From contig CAZRWU010000008.1 of NCBI GenBank assembly GCA_964603915.1, positions 1 through 38,877 on the forward strand: 38,877 nt of DNA, read 5' to 3'. The stretch comes from REEP01 sp964603915 (GTDB taxonomy: Bacteria; Pseudomonadota; Alphaproteobacteria; Rhodospirillales; Defluviicoccaceae). The position numbers and the translations under genes were made by a program. This document shows, piece after piece, positions 1 through 8,789 of the stretch. How positions within the stretch are numbered: position 1 is the first letter of the stretch; every line of letters begins with the position of its first letter. The notes under the pieces were generated by a model. The model was given only the letters and a program-made list of their open reading frames with translations. It made no database searches and was not told the origin of the DNA.

Positions 1-306
1 CGTGAAGGCATTTTCCAGCGACAGCATCGGTCGCCGGTGCGTGACTTTGGCGAAAGCGGCGGCCGGCGCCGCGCCGACGCGGCGCGCCGGACTGTCCTCG
101 CGCGCCAGATTGGGGAAGCGCGCCTCGATGGCGGCGTTGCGCCGACGCAGCGCGTCGTACTCGGCATCGCTGACAATCGGCGCATCCTCTTGGTAATAGG
201 CGCGATCATGAGCGGCAATCTCTTCCGCCAGCGCGTCCAGTTCCTCTTCCGCCTCCCGCGGCGTCAGCGCCGCGGCGGGCTTCGCACGCAATGTCGGCGT
301 TGTCAT
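1..306 (-). CDS. ligA: NAD-dependent DNA ligase LigA, N-terminal part (runs off window)
   Basis: The first 102 codons of NAD+-dependent DNA ligase, which seals nicks between Okazaki fragments and in repair. The visible part is domain Ia and the beginning of the adenylation domain. It shows the family pattern HDRAYYQEDAPIVSDAEYD (NAD-binding Ia helices) and then RRPMLSLENAF, a hallmark stretch just ahead of the catalytic lysine, which lies outside the window. The ATG at 306 overlaps the recN stop as ATGA, so ligA is probably translationally coupled to recN in a lpxC-bamD-recN-ligA unit. This order is common in Alphaproteobacteria. The gene is truncated only by the window edge; the frame is open to base 1. 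Confidence 0.93.
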   Translation of the reverse strand, partial: MTTPTLRAKPAAALTPREAEEELDALAEEIAAHDRAYYQEDAPIVSDAEYDALRRRNAAIEARFPNLAREDSPARRVGAAPAAAFAKVTHRRPMLSLENAFT

Positions 307-1979
307 GGTCCGGCGGTGTGAAGCAGGCTGTGAGCGGCGGCGCGGGCTTCATCGGTCACCTTTGCGCCGGCGAGCATGCGCGCGATCTCTTCCTCGCGCT
401 CCTTTTCATCGAGAATATCAACGAGGGTGCGCGAGCCTGCGACGTCGAGCGCCTTGCTTACACGCCACTGATGAGACCCGCGCGCCGCCACCTGAGGCGA
501 GTGCGTCACCACCAGGACCTGAACATCGGCGGCGAGCCGCGCCAGCCGCTCGCCGACCGCCGCCGCCACGGCTCCGCCAATTCCGGCATCGACCTCGTCG
601 AAAATAAGCGTCGGCACGGGATCGGCGCGAGCAAGCACCACCTTGAGCGCCAGCATGAAGCGGGCGAGTTCGCCGCCGGACGCGATGCGATTCAGGGGTC
701 CCGGCGGCGCTCCCGGATTGGTGGAGACCAGGAAATTCACGCGATCCCACCCCTGATCACCCCACCCCGTCTCATCCATTCGCTCGACGACGGTCATGAA
801 CCGCGCGCTGCCGAGACGCAAAGGCTCCAGTTCTCCCGCCACGGCGGCATCGAGGCGCCGCGCCGCGGAAGACCGCGCCTCACTCAGCTCGGTGGCGCGC
901 TCGACATACACAGCGCGTGCCTCCGCCTCCTCGGCGGCGAGGCGCGCGACAAGAGCCGATCCGTCTTCCACGCTCGCGAGCCGGGCCGCCATCTCCGAGC
1001 GCAGGTCCGGCAAGCTGTCGACACTACAGGCATGCTTGCGAGCGAGCGCGCGCAACGTGAACAGCCGCTCTTCAACCGCTTCCAGCCCGCGTGGATCGAG
1101 GTCCAGATCGACCACCGCGCGACTGAGCAGTGCAATCGCCTCCTCGCTCTCCGAAGCGGCCCGAGCAAGCGCGGCGATGGTGGCGTCGAGCTTGCCCTCC
1201 GCCTTGGCAGCCACCCTTTCCAGCGCCCGCGACGCCGACCGGATGGCCCCATCAACCCCTCGGCCATGACCGCCCAGCGCTTGCGCGGCTTCATCCATGG
1301 CCTGCACCAGCTTCTCGGCGTTCATCAGCAGCTGCCGGCGATCCGTCAGTTCCTGCTCTTCGCCAACGCGCGGGTTTACGCTCTCCAGCTCATTCAATAC
1401 GTGCTTGAGATAATCTTCGTCACGACACGCGCTCGCCAGTTCGGCGGCCGCCGTGCTCAGACGCTGCGCCACATGCCGCCAGTTGCCGCGCGCCTCTTGC
1501 GCCGCGTCGACAAGGGTTTTCAGTCCTCCAAACGCATCCAGAAGGGCGCGATGATGACTTGTGTCGAGCAGCTGCCGGCTTTCGAACTGGCCATGAATTT
1601 CGACCAGAGTCTCGCCCACCCGCCGCAGCAGCGCGCGGCTGACGGGCTGGTCATTGACGAACGCCCTCGAGCGACCGTCCTGGGTCAGGATGCGGCGAAG
1701 AACGAGAACGCCTTCGTTATCGTCGATTTCATGCTCGGCGAGGATGCGGCAGGCATCGTGGTCCGGCGCGACATAAAAAGTGGCGCTCACGGCGGCCTGG
1801 AGCGCGCCGTGACGCACCAAGCGAGCCTCGGATCGCGCCCCAAGCGCCAACCCCAGGGCATCAAGAAGAATAGACTTGCCGGCGCCGGTCTCGCCGGTGA
1901 GCGCACACAATCCCGATCGAAATTCCAGCTCCAGACGGTCGATCAGGACGATGTCACAGATCGTCAGCGTCGCCAACAT
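303..1979 (-). CDS. recN: DNA repair ATPase RecN
   Basis: RecN is an SMC-like ATPase that gathers DNA ends during recombinational repair of double-strand breaks. The protein has 558 residues, normal for the family. Walker A GETGAGKS is at residues 29-36. A long helical coiled-coil middle follows, then the ABC signature SGGELARFMLALKVVLA and Walker B LIFDEVDAGIGG in the C-terminal third. It starts nine bases after the bamD stop and ends overlapping ligA. In many bacteria recN has its own SOS promoter. Here it sits deep in an operon and I saw no GTTC-N7-GTTC box immediately upstream, so SOS control, if any, is not evident locally. Confidence 0.96.
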   Translation of the reverse strand: MLATLTICDIVLIDRLELEFRSGLCALTGETGAGKSILLDALGLALGARSEARLVRHGALQAAVSATFYVAPDHDACRILAEHEIDDNEGVLVLRRILTQDGRSRAFVNDQPVSRALLRRVGETLVEIHGQFESRQLLDTSHHRALLDAFGGLKTLVDAAQEARGNWRHVAQRLSTAAAELASACRDEDYLKHVLNELESVNPRVGEEQELTDRRQLLMNAEKLVQAMDEAAQALGGHGRGVDGAIRSASRALERVAAKAEGKLDATIAALARAASESEEAIALLSRAVVDLDLDPRGLEAVEERLFTLRALARKHACSVDSLPDLRSEMAARLASVEDGSALVARLAAEEAEARAVYVERATELSEARSSAARRLDAAVAGELEPLRLGSARFMTVVERMDETGWGDQGWDRVNFLVSTNPGAPPGPLNRIASGGELARFMLALKVVLARADPVPTLIFDEVDAGIGGAVAAAVGERLARLAADVQVLVVTHSPQVAARGSHQWRVSKALDVAGSRTLVDILDEKEREEEIARMLAGAKVTDEARAAAHSLLHTAGP

Positions 1980-1988
1980 GCCGCCCGG

Positions 1989-2822
1989 CTACCAGAACTT
2001 ATACCAAGGCTCCTCCCGAACGCGAACCGGCCGATTTTCAACCAGTTCATACGAATCAACGTACCAGTCGCTGTCCGGATAGTTGTGACCGAGGATCGCC
2101 GCCATGCGGCGCGCTTCCTCCTCAAGACCGAGCGCCGTGTAGGCCTCAGCCAGACGATGCAACGCCTCAGGCACATGCGTCGTCGTTTGGTAATCCTCAA
2201 CCACGCGGCTGAACCGATTGATCGCCGCCAGGTAATGCCCCTGCCGCAAGTAGAACCGGCCGACGCTCATTTCCTTGCCCGCCAGGTGATCGTTGATCAA
2301 GTCCAGTTTCAGCCGGGCATCGCGGGCATAGGGACTGGTCGGATAACGGCTGACGAGTTGCTCGAACGCCTTGCGGGCCTCGAGAGTCATGCTCTGGTCC
2401 CGCTCGACGTCGGTTACCCGTTCGTAAAACGCAATGCCTTTGAGATAATAAGCATACGGCACATCGGGATTGGCGGGATGAAGGCGAATGTAGCGGTCCA
2501 GAGCGGCAACCGCTTCATCATATTGGTCTCCTTCGTAGTAGCTATAGGCTGATAGCACCTGCGCCTTGGTTGCCCACGGCGAATAAGGGTGCTGGCGCTC
2601 CACCTCGTCGAACAGTTCAGCCGCCTTCTTCGTTTCGCCCGTCTCCAGCGCGTCCATCGCCTCGTTATAGAGCACCTCGACGGGCCGTTCCTCATACTCC
2701 ATCTTGTCGCCGCTGGTCCCACACCCAGCAACCATCACCGCGACAACCGCGCCCGCCATCGCATACCGCGCCTGGCGCATCCGTGTCCGAACTGTCGATG
2801 GTGCCACCAACTCCATGCCCAT
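1989..2822 (-). CDS. bamD: Outer membrane assembly lipoprotein BamD
   Basis: BamD is a TPR lipoprotein of the BAM complex, which inserts beta-barrel proteins into the outer membrane. From the chosen start the protein has 277 residues. A basic N-terminus and hydrophobic stretch end in the lipobox VAGC, with the lipidated cysteine at residue 34. Several TPR helices follow, including YSPWATKAQVLSAYSYYEG and LHPANPDVPYAYYLKGIAFY. The ATG at 2822 was preferred because AAGGAGG lies about 12 bases upstream. An ATG at 2780 would give a shorter, more typical lipoprotein signal but has no Shine-Dalgarno sequence. Upstream ATGs reach 2894. It is divergent from the plus-strand phosphatase at 3094, so the 271-base gap probably carries its promoter. 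Confidence 0.92.
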   Translation of the reverse strand: MGMELVAPSTVRTRMRQARYAMAGAVVAVMVAGCGTSGDKMEYEERPVEVLYNEAMDALETGETKKAAELFDEVERQHPYSPWATKAQVLSAYSYYEGDQYDEAVAALDRYIRLHPANPDVPYAYYLKGIAFYERVTDVERDQSMTLEARKAFEQLVSRYPTSPYARDARLKLDLINDHLAGKEMSVGRFYLRQGHYLAAINRFSRVVEDYQTTTHVPEALHRLAEAYTALGLEEEARRMAAILGHNYPDSDWYVDSYELVENRPVRVREEPWYKFW

Positions 2823-3093
2823 CCTGAACGGGTCCCTCCTTGGTCTCGCCATATTCGTCATTATACCATGGCTGCGCCACACCCTGGCAAGCACCCTCCT
2901 GCCACCGGCATCGGCACGAGGGAAAGGCTAGAAGCCAATCGATCAGCAGTTGTGGCAAAAACACGACATGCGGCCCCCAGAAAGGTTATGAACTTCCCCG
3001 CTCTTGTCCGTCTGAACGAGTCAAGTATTGTGATCGGCAAGGTCAGGGCCTCCAGCGAAGCGGCACGCGGGACATAGGGAGGGCAGACAGAAA

Positions 3094-4608
3094 ATGTCCA
3101 GGGTCTGCGGTCCGATTTTGGGTTTCCGGGGTCAAGAGAACGATATCTGGCGGATCAACCTCCTTGTCGCGCACAACGACGGGGCGTCGCCCTCTCCTCT
3201 CATCCATGGCGCGCGCGGACAATCGCCCGCCGACGAGGTGATGCCGGCATTAATGGGCGAGGTCGCCGGCGTGAGCTTTTTCGGCTATGAAGTCGGCATC
3301 CCCCGGGGAGAGTCGGAGCATATCGTCGAATACGGCTTTGCCGGCGAGGAAAACCGCTGGGCGTTCGCCGTTCCAGGGCGTTTCCAGCCCCCGCGCATCG
3401 CTTATGCCTCCTGCAACGGCTTCTCCATGCCGGGAGACATGAAAAAGATCGCCGACAAAAATGCGCTCTGGAACGACCTTGGCGCAAAACACGCAGCCCA
3501 ACCTTTTCATCTGCTGCTGATGGGAGGCGATCAGATCTACGCCGATCAATTATGGGATGTTATTCCGGAACTGCGCCGCTTCAACGATTGGTCGCGGGCG
3601 CAAAGAGTGGCCATGACTCCCGGTCCATCCCTGCGGAGCGCCCTTGAGGACTTTTATGTCGGTGTGTATCGGGAGCGATTTTCGCAGCCTCCGGTCGCTT
3701 CCGCGTTGGCGTCGATGCCGTCGATCATGATGTGGGACGATCACGATATTTTCGATGGATGGGGCTCCTATAGCGACGAGGAGCAAGCTTCCGCCGTGTT
3801 CGGCACCATCTATTCCGCGGCTCGCACCTGTTTTTCACTGTTCCAGCTGCAGAGCGACCCAACCACGCCGTCTTGGCCGATGCTGAGCGGGCAGCCAAGT
3901 TTCAATGCGTTTTTTCGCCTCGGAAACCTTGGCTTGCTTGTACTGGACCTGCGCTCGGAGCGCACGCAACGACAGGTTTTGTCTCTGGATACGTGGTCCG
4001 TCGTGTTCGGCACGCTCGACCGTACCGAGGGGCTCCGGCATCTCCTGGTGATGTCGAGCATCCCGGTGGTTCATCCGGATCTTTCGTTCGTCGAACGAAG
4101 CGTCGAGATCGCCCCAGGTCGGCAGGATATCGAGGACGACCTTCACGACCAGTGGGTCAGCTACAATCATCGGACCGAGCGACTCCGTCTCATCCATCGG
4201 CTGCTCGATTTCGCCCACGACAAGGGTACCCGCGTCACCATTCTCTCCGGCGACGTTCATGTCGCGGCGATGGGCGTGATCGAATCGGTGCGGCGACCGG
4301 TCCAGTGGGTGCATGCGAACGTCATCAACCAGCTGACATCCTCGGCGATCGTCCATCCGCCGCCGGCTCGGTTCGTGCGTTATTTCCTTGAACAGATGGG
4401 GGACGAGGTCAAAGAGATCGACCGCGGCATCACCGCTCAGATGCTGCAATTCCCGGGAACCAACTACCGGTTCGTCGCGTCTCGAAACTGGCTCACCATC
4501 GAGTTCGACGGCAGTGATCGAATCTGGGTCAACTGGCATATCGAGGGCCAGCGCGAAGCACTGACCAAAACCATTCACCCGTGCGAGGGGACCGCCCTTG
4601 TCAGCTGA
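3094..4608 (+). CDS. PhoD-like metallophosphatase (alkaline phosphatase D-related)
   Basis: A 504-residue predicted metal-dependent phosphodiesterase/phosphatase of the PhoD-like branch of the calcineurin superfamily. Visible metal-site motifs are ASCNG (105-109), MGGDQIYAD (143-151), MWDDHDIFDGWG (213-224) and ILSGDVHVAAMG (about 383-394); their order and spacing fit PhoD. There is no signal peptide or Tat RR motif, so it is probably cytoplasmic, unlike classical secreted PhoD. The ATG is preceded by GGGAGGG at about 11 bases. It is the only plus-strand gene within the dcw-lpxC-bamD-recN-ligA block and separates lpxC from bamD, which suggests a later insertion. The substrate is unknown; phospholipid or teichoic-type phosphodiesters are only family guesses. 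Confidence 0.85.
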   Translation: MSRVCGPILGFRGQENDIWRINLLVAHNDGASPSPLIHGARGQSPADEVMPALMGEVAGVSFFGYEVGIPRGESEHIVEYGFAGEENRWAFAVPGRFQPPRIAYASCNGFSMPGDMKKIADKNALWNDLGAKHAAQPFHLLLMGGDQIYADQLWDVIPELRRFNDWSRAQRVAMTPGPSLRSALEDFYVGVYRERFSQPPVASALASMPSIMMWDDHDIFDGWGSYSDEEQASAVFGTIYSAARTCFSLFQLQSDPTTPSWPMLSGQPSFNAFFRLGNLGLLVLDLRSERTQRQVLSLDTWSVVFGTLDRTEGLRHLLVMSSIPVVHPDLSFVERSVEIAPGRQDIEDDLHDQWVSYNHRTERLRLIHRLLDFAHDKGTRVTILSGDVHVAAMGVIESVRRPVQWVHANVINQLTSSAIVHPPPARFVRYFLEQMGDEVKEIDRGITAQMLQFPGTNYRFVASRNWLTIEFDGSDRIWVNWHIEGQREALTKTIHPCEGTALVS

Positions 4609-4617
4609 CAAGGGCGG
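4592..4617. terminator. 26-bp perfect palindrome between convergent genes (possible bidirectional terminator)
   Basis: Two 13-base half-sites, CCGCCCTTGTCAG and its exact reverse complement, abut at 4604/4605. The palindrome contains the stop codon of the PhoD-like gene (4606-4608) and lies 56 bases beyond the lpxC stop. In RNA it would fold to a GC-rich stem with a minimal AGCT loop from either strand. There is no T-run on either side, so it is not a textbook intrinsic terminator. A Rho-assisted or bidirectional stop, or a protein-binding site, are alternatives. Confidence 0.5.
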
Positions 4618-4672
4618 CCGGGGGTGCGCATCTACCGGTTCGGAATGGCGGTGGACCGCGCCATCGAGCCGA

Positions 4673-5653
4673 TCAACCCGCCAGCGCCGGGACGAATTCC
4701 GGAAGGCGGGGCCGATCGACCGGTGCCGGACTCTCGTCGCTTCGGCTCAAGGTTTCCCATGTCCAGGCTTCCGAGCGCGCGAACAAGGCGCGCAGCAGCT
4801 GGTTGTTTCCGGCATGCCCGGAGCGAACGCCGCGGAAACGGCCAATGATCGGCGCACCCGCCAGATAGAGATCGCCGATGGCGTCCAAAGCCTTGTGACG
4901 GACGAACTCATCCTCATAACGCAGTCCGTCTTCATTGAGGATGCGCTCGCCGCTGATCACGATTGCGTTGTCGAGGGAACCCCCTCGGGCCAGCCCGGAG
5001 GCGCGCAGTTCCTCAACCTCTTCAAGAAAACCAAATGTGCGCGCGCGGGCGAGTTCCTTCTTGAAGGCGCCCTTGACAAGATCCATAGCCAACGACTGGC
5101 TGCCGACAAGCGACCTGCCGTAATCGATATGCACGCCTACGGAAAATCCGGCGCCAGGCAACAGCGACACTTCCCAGCCATTTCCGCTCACGCTTACCGG
5201 CTCAAGAATGCGGATCGCCCGCCGAGCGCAAGCCTGCTCGAGCAAGCCGGCGCACTCGATCAGAAAGACGAACGGTCCGGAACTTCCGTCCATGACCGGC
5301 AACTCGGGTCCATCGACTTCGACGACCACATTATCCACGTTCAGTCCGGACAACGCCGCCATCAGATGCTCCACCGTGCCGATGGTCACTCCGTGGTCGT
5401 TGCCAATGACGGTGCACATGCGGGTGTCGACGACACGATCCCATCGCGCCGGGATCGTCGCACCGTCGAGGTCCGTTCGAACAAACCGGATCCCTGCGTT
5501 CGGCTCCGCCGGCTTCAACGTCATTGAAACCTGCGCGCCCGAATGCAGCCCCACGCCTGTGCAATGGACGGCGCTCCGCAACGTTTTCTGGGGCACGAGC
5601 CTGCGCGTCTTCTGGCTCCATGGTGCTTCGCTGGCTCGCTGCATGGTTCTCAT
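4673..5653 (-). CDS. lpxC: UDP-3-O-acyl-N-acetylglucosamine deacetylase LpxC
   Basis: LpxC is the zinc-dependent deacetylase that commits UDP-acyl-GlcNAc to lipid A synthesis in the cytoplasm. From the ATG at 5653 it has 326 residues. Key residues are visible: TVEHLMAAL with E95/H96, HKALDAIGDLYLAG with zinc ligands H253 and D257, and SGHAGNNQL with H280. The open frame reaches a GTG/ATG-type start at 5737, but that leader would overlap the ftsZ terminator tail and is not like the family, so 5653 (or the ATG at 5644) is chosen. It lies downstream of ftsZ behind a strong terminator, so it needs its own promoter or read-through. It converges with the plus-strand phosphatase gene. Confidence 0.95.
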   Translation of the reverse strand: MRTMQRASEAPWSQKTRRLVPQKTLRSAVHCTGVGLHSGAQVSMTLKPAEPNAGIRFVRTDLDGATIPARWDRVVDTRMCTVIGNDHGVTIGTVEHLMAALSGLNVDNVVVEVDGPELPVMDGSSGPFVFLIECAGLLEQACARRAIRILEPVSVSGNGWEVSLLPGAGFSVGVHIDYGRSLVGSQSLAMDLVKGAFKKELARARTFGFLEEVEELRASGLARGGSLDNAIVISGERILNEDGLRYEDEFVRHKALDAIGDLYLAGAPIIGRFRGVRSGHAGNNQLLRALFARSEAWTWETLSRSDESPAPVDRPRLPEFVPALAG

Positions 5654-5742
5654 CGTCCTGCCTTCGTCTTGATTCCGCTTGCGCCGATCAACCAACCCGC
5701 CCGGCATTCCTTCTTGAAGAAGCAACCGATACGCCAAGGAGG

Positions 5743-5800
5743 TAAAATCGCAAAAACAAAGCGCTTCGACCTCTCACTTAGTTGTGGAGGCCGAAGCGCT
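5743..5800 (-). terminator. Rho-independent terminator after ftsZ
   Basis: On the minus strand a 9-bp stem AGCGCTTCG (5792-5800 pairing with 5760-5768) continues after one mismatch with four more pairs around a 13-base loop. It is followed by TTTGTTTTTGCGATTTT. It starts about 50 bases after the ftsZ stop, in the expected place and orientation to end the dcw transcript. Confidence 0.85.
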
Positions 5801-5848
5801 CAAATCACTCTTTGTTTCCGATTGTTACTTGCAACGAGGACGTCGAGT

Positions 5849-7402
5849 TCAGTTCGCTTGGCGGCGGAGGAAGGCAGGAATATCCAAGAGATCCTCCGTC
5901 GGCTGCGATGTCGGCAGCCGTTCTTCGGCGCTTACGCCACCCAGGCGTCGCTGACGCTCCTGGCCGGAAGGCGCTTCCACGTTGTTCGACTCCGGCGCCG
6001 ATTCGGCCTTGCCTCGCGTTGCCCGTCCGCCGCCGGTGACGCGCGCAAAGAGATTCGCAACCCGTGGAATGGCCCCGGTGTTGACTGCCTCGCCGCGCGC
6101 CGCGTTGACCGGCGCAACCGGCTCGCGCGGACGATCGGCCGTCGCCCGCCCGATCGGCGCGGGCGGGATGAAGACGTCGCCGGCTTCTTCCGCTTCCGCT
6201 TCTTCAGCAGCAGCCTCGGCAACGCGAGCGGCGACCGGCAGCGCCTCCGTCTCATCGGCATCGGCGGCCCGCGCAGCGCCACCCGCAAAAGCCGCGAGCG
6301 GCGTCGCCGCCGGCGTAATAGAGCCCGCCACGCTCGCCGGCCGCACTGAAGCGCCTGCCGCTGCGGGCTGCTCGCTCCCAATGGCGTCGGTCAGGTTGAG
6401 CACGACGGGCGCGGGCCGCGCCGCCGCGGCCGTGTTCATTCCTGTCGCCACCACCGAGACCCGCATCCGTCCTTCCAATGTCTCGTCAAATGTCGAGCCG
6501 AAGATAATGAAGGCATCGGAATCCACTTCCGAGCGAACCCGGTTGGCGGCTTCATCCACCTCGAACAAGGTCATGTCCGGTCCGCCGGTGACGTTGATCA
6601 GAACGCCGCGGGCGCCCTTCATCGACATGTCGTCGAGCAACGGATTGGAAATCGCGGCCTCTGCCGCTTGCAAAGCGCGGCGATCGCCTTCCGCCTCGCC
6701 CGTCCCCATCATCGCCTTGCCCATCTCGCTCATGACGGCCCGGATGTCGGCGAAATCGAGATTGATCAGTCCGGGCATGATCATGAGGTCCGTGACGCCG
6801 CGCACTCCCGAGTGCAGCACGTCATCGGCCATCTTGAAGGCGTCGGCGAAGGTGGTGCGCTCGTTGGCGACGCGGAACAGATTCTGATTGGGGATGATGA
6901 TCAGCGTATCGACAAACTGCTCCAGTTCTTCAATGCCGGCGTCGGCGACCTTCATGCGATGACTGCCCTCGAAGTGAAACGGCTTGGTCACCACTCCCAC
7001 GGTCAGTATCCCCTGCTCGCGGGCCGCTCTGGCAATGACGGGAGCCGCGCCGGTTCCGGTACCGCCACCCATTCCCGCGGCGATGAATGCCATGTTGGAG
7101 CCGCGGATCTCCTCCATCAGTTGCTCGATGGCCTCCTCCGCGGCGATGCGGCCGACATCGGGGCGCGATCCGGCGCCCAGACCCTGGGTGATCGTCACGC
7201 CAAGCTGAACGCGCCGCTGCGCCCGCGAATGCGACAGAGCCTGGGCGTCCGTGTTGGCGACGACGAACTCGACTCCCTCCAGTTGCGCGCGGATCATATT
7301 GTTGACGGCGTTGCCTCCCGCACCCCCGACACCGATGACGGTGATGCGCGGCTTGAGGTCCGGACCCGGATCCTCAGTGGGAATGCTGAGTTTGATCGTC
7401 AT
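5849..7402 (-). CDS. ftsZ: Cell division GTPase FtsZ
   Basis: FtsZ is the tubulin homologue that polymerises into the Z ring and recruits the divisome. It has 517 residues. The GTP site shows GVGGAGGNAVNNM (24-36) and the tubulin signature GGGTGTG (112-118). The T7-loop region NLDFADIRAVM supplies the catalytic acidic residue. A long Ala/Glu/Pro-rich linker (about 330-490) leads to the terminal LDIPAFLRRQAN peptide that binds FtsA and other partners. Long linkers of this type are usual in Alphaproteobacteria. The ATG at 7402 has GGAGG about six bases upstream. It is the last gene before a strong terminator. The 37-base gap to ftsA is one of the few clear gaps in the cluster. Confidence 0.98.
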   Translation of the reverse strand: MTIKLSIPTEDPGPDLKPRITVIGVGGAGGNAVNNMIRAQLEGVEFVVANTDAQALSHSRAQRRVQLGVTITQGLGAGSRPDVGRIAAEEAIEQLMEEIRGSNMAFIAAGMGGGTGTGAAPVIARAAREQGILTVGVVTKPFHFEGSHRMKVADAGIEELEQFVDTLIIIPNQNLFRVANERTTFADAFKMADDVLHSGVRGVTDLMIMPGLINLDFADIRAVMSEMGKAMMGTGEAEGDRRALQAAEAAISNPLLDDMSMKGARGVLINVTGGPDMTLFEVDEAANRVRSEVDSDAFIIFGSTFDETLEGRMRVSVVATGMNTAAAARPAPVVLNLTDAIGSEQPAAAGASVRPASVAGSITPAATPLAAFAGGAARAADADETEALPVAARVAEAAAEEAEAEEAGDVFIPPAPIGRATADRPREPVAPVNAARGEAVNTGAIPRVANLFARVTGGGRATRGKAESAPESNNVEAPSGQERQRRLGGVSAEERLPTSQPTEDLLDIPAFLRRQAN

Positions 7403-7439
7403 GGCAGCCTCCGTTCATGAAACAGTTGATCGACTTTTT

Positions 7440-8789
7440 TTAGAAGTTTTCCCTCAGCCACTGGCCGAGGCGGCCAAAACGGCCGGCAGGTTCCTCCGCA
7501 GGCCGGTAGGTGCCATTGAGGCTTTCCGCGGCGTGCTCGGCGGCATAACGCAACAGTCCGATTGCGACGGCAGAAGAAGGTCCTGCCAACGCGTCGGGAA
7601 GGCCCGTCATCGGGCGCGGACGACCCATCCGCACCCGCTTATCCAGAATCATGCCAGCGAGGTCCGGAGCACCCGGCAACTGGCTGGCTCCACCGGTCAG
7701 CACGACGCGACGACCGGCTACCTTGTCGAAACCCGCATCCTCAAGGCGAGCACGAACAATCTCGAAAATTTCCTCCATCCGCGGCCGGATGATGTTGACC
7801 AGCATCGAGCGCGGCACATGCCCTGTGTCGGCCGTTCCTTCCACTCCCATCGGCGGCACCTCGATGAGCTGACGATCATCGGACGGCGACGGCATGCAAC
7901 TGCCGAACAGCGTCTTGATGCGCTCCGCCGGAGCGAGCGGTGTCGAGAGGCCGCGCGCTATATCGTTGGTGACCTGGACACCGCCGGCGGGAATGCTGTC
8001 GGTGTGGATCAATTCGCCATCGAAAAATACGGCGATCGACGTAGTGCCGCCGCCCATGTCAATCACGGTGACGCCGAGAGCGATTTCGTCATCGACAAGG
8101 CAGCCGAGCGCCGCCGCGTAAGGAGAGACGACCTTTTCGGCGATGTCCAGATGGCAGCGGCTGATGCAGGTTGCGAGGTTGCGAACGGGGCCGCTGGCGG
8201 CGCTGATGACATGCAGGTTGACGCCCAGTTTCTGGCCGAACATGCCGCGCGGGTCGAAAATGCCTCGGGTGCCGTCAACGCTGTAGCCAATGGGAATGAC
8301 GTGAATGATCTCGTGGTCATGGGGAATCTGCCCCATGAAGGCGGCATGGTCGAGCACCCGGCGAAGATCGTTGTCGCCAATCTCATGACCTACCGTCGAA
8401 ATCTCATGCGCTGTCATCAATGAGTGCGGAGACCCCGCCGAGACGTTGACGAAGACATGGCGAATGTTCTCGCCGGTCATCCGCTCCGCCGCTTCAACCG
8501 TGGCGCGGATCGATGCCTCGGCGGCTTCGAGATCGACGATCGTGCCGCGGCGGACGCCATGCGACGCCTGATGGCCAACGCCGACGATCTCCACATCGCC
8601 ATTGCCATCCGGGCGCGCGATCAGGCATGAAATCTTGGTCGTTCCGACATCGAGGGCGGCGACAAGACCGCTGCGAACCGCGTTTTTCTTGCCCTTCCTG
8701 CTCATGCCGGCGCCATTGCCGTTGCCATTGCTCTTGCCATTGCCGCTCCCGTTGGGGAGTCCCTTTGCGTTGCCTCGCTCCCTGTTCAT
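7440..8789 (-). CDS. ftsA: Cell division protein FtsA
   Basis: FtsA is the actin-like protein that tethers FtsZ filaments to the inner membrane. The 449-residue protein has the actin-fold nucleotide motifs LVAALDVGTTKISCLI (phosphate 1, about 42-57), VIDMGGGTTSIAVF (phosphate 2) and VVLTGGASQLPG (adenosine site). The C-terminal RFGRLGQWLRENF can form the amphipathic membrane-targeting helix. The start at 8789 overlaps the ftsQ stop (ATGA). Compared with typical FtsA it has an extra 40 or so N-terminal residues, rich in Gly, Asn and Lys (residues 10-30), encoded by short imperfect DNA repeats. An internal ATG at codon 29 would remove most of this. Confidence 0.97.
   Translation of the reverse strand: MNRERGNAKGLPNGSGNGKSNGNGNGAGMSRKGKKNAVRSGLVAALDVGTTKISCLIARPDGNGDVEIVGVGHQASHGVRRGTIVDLEAAEASIRATVEAAERMTGENIRHVFVNVSAGSPHSLMTAHEISTVGHEIGDNDLRRVLDHAAFMGQIPHDHEIIHVIPIGYSVDGTRGIFDPRGMFGQKLGVNLHVISAASGPVRNLATCISRCHLDIAEKVVSPYAAALGCLVDDEIALGVTVIDMGGGTTSIAVFFDGELIHTDSIPAGGVQVTNDIARGLSTPLAPAERIKTLFGSCMPSPSDDRQLIEVPPMGVEGTADTGHVPRSMLVNIIRPRMEEIFEIVRARLEDAGFDKVAGRRVVLTGGASQLPGAPDLAGMILDKRVRMGRPRPMTGLPDALAGPSSAVAIGLLRYAAEHAAESLNGTYRPAEEPAGRFGRLGQWLRENF
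8712..8756. repeat. Imperfect 6-base repeat coding an Asn/Gly tract in FtsA
   Basis: Repeated variants of CCATTG/CCGTTG on the plus strand encode the alternating Gly-Asn/Lys tract near the FtsA N-terminus. The units are short and imperfect, of the kind that changes length by polymerase slippage. It sits in a region absent from typical FtsA proteins. Confidence 0.6.

Noticed and set aside
291..2552. A 753-codon open frame on the plus strand
   Set aside because: It runs antisense to recN and bamD, which have intact motifs; long antisense frames are expected in high-GC coding DNA.
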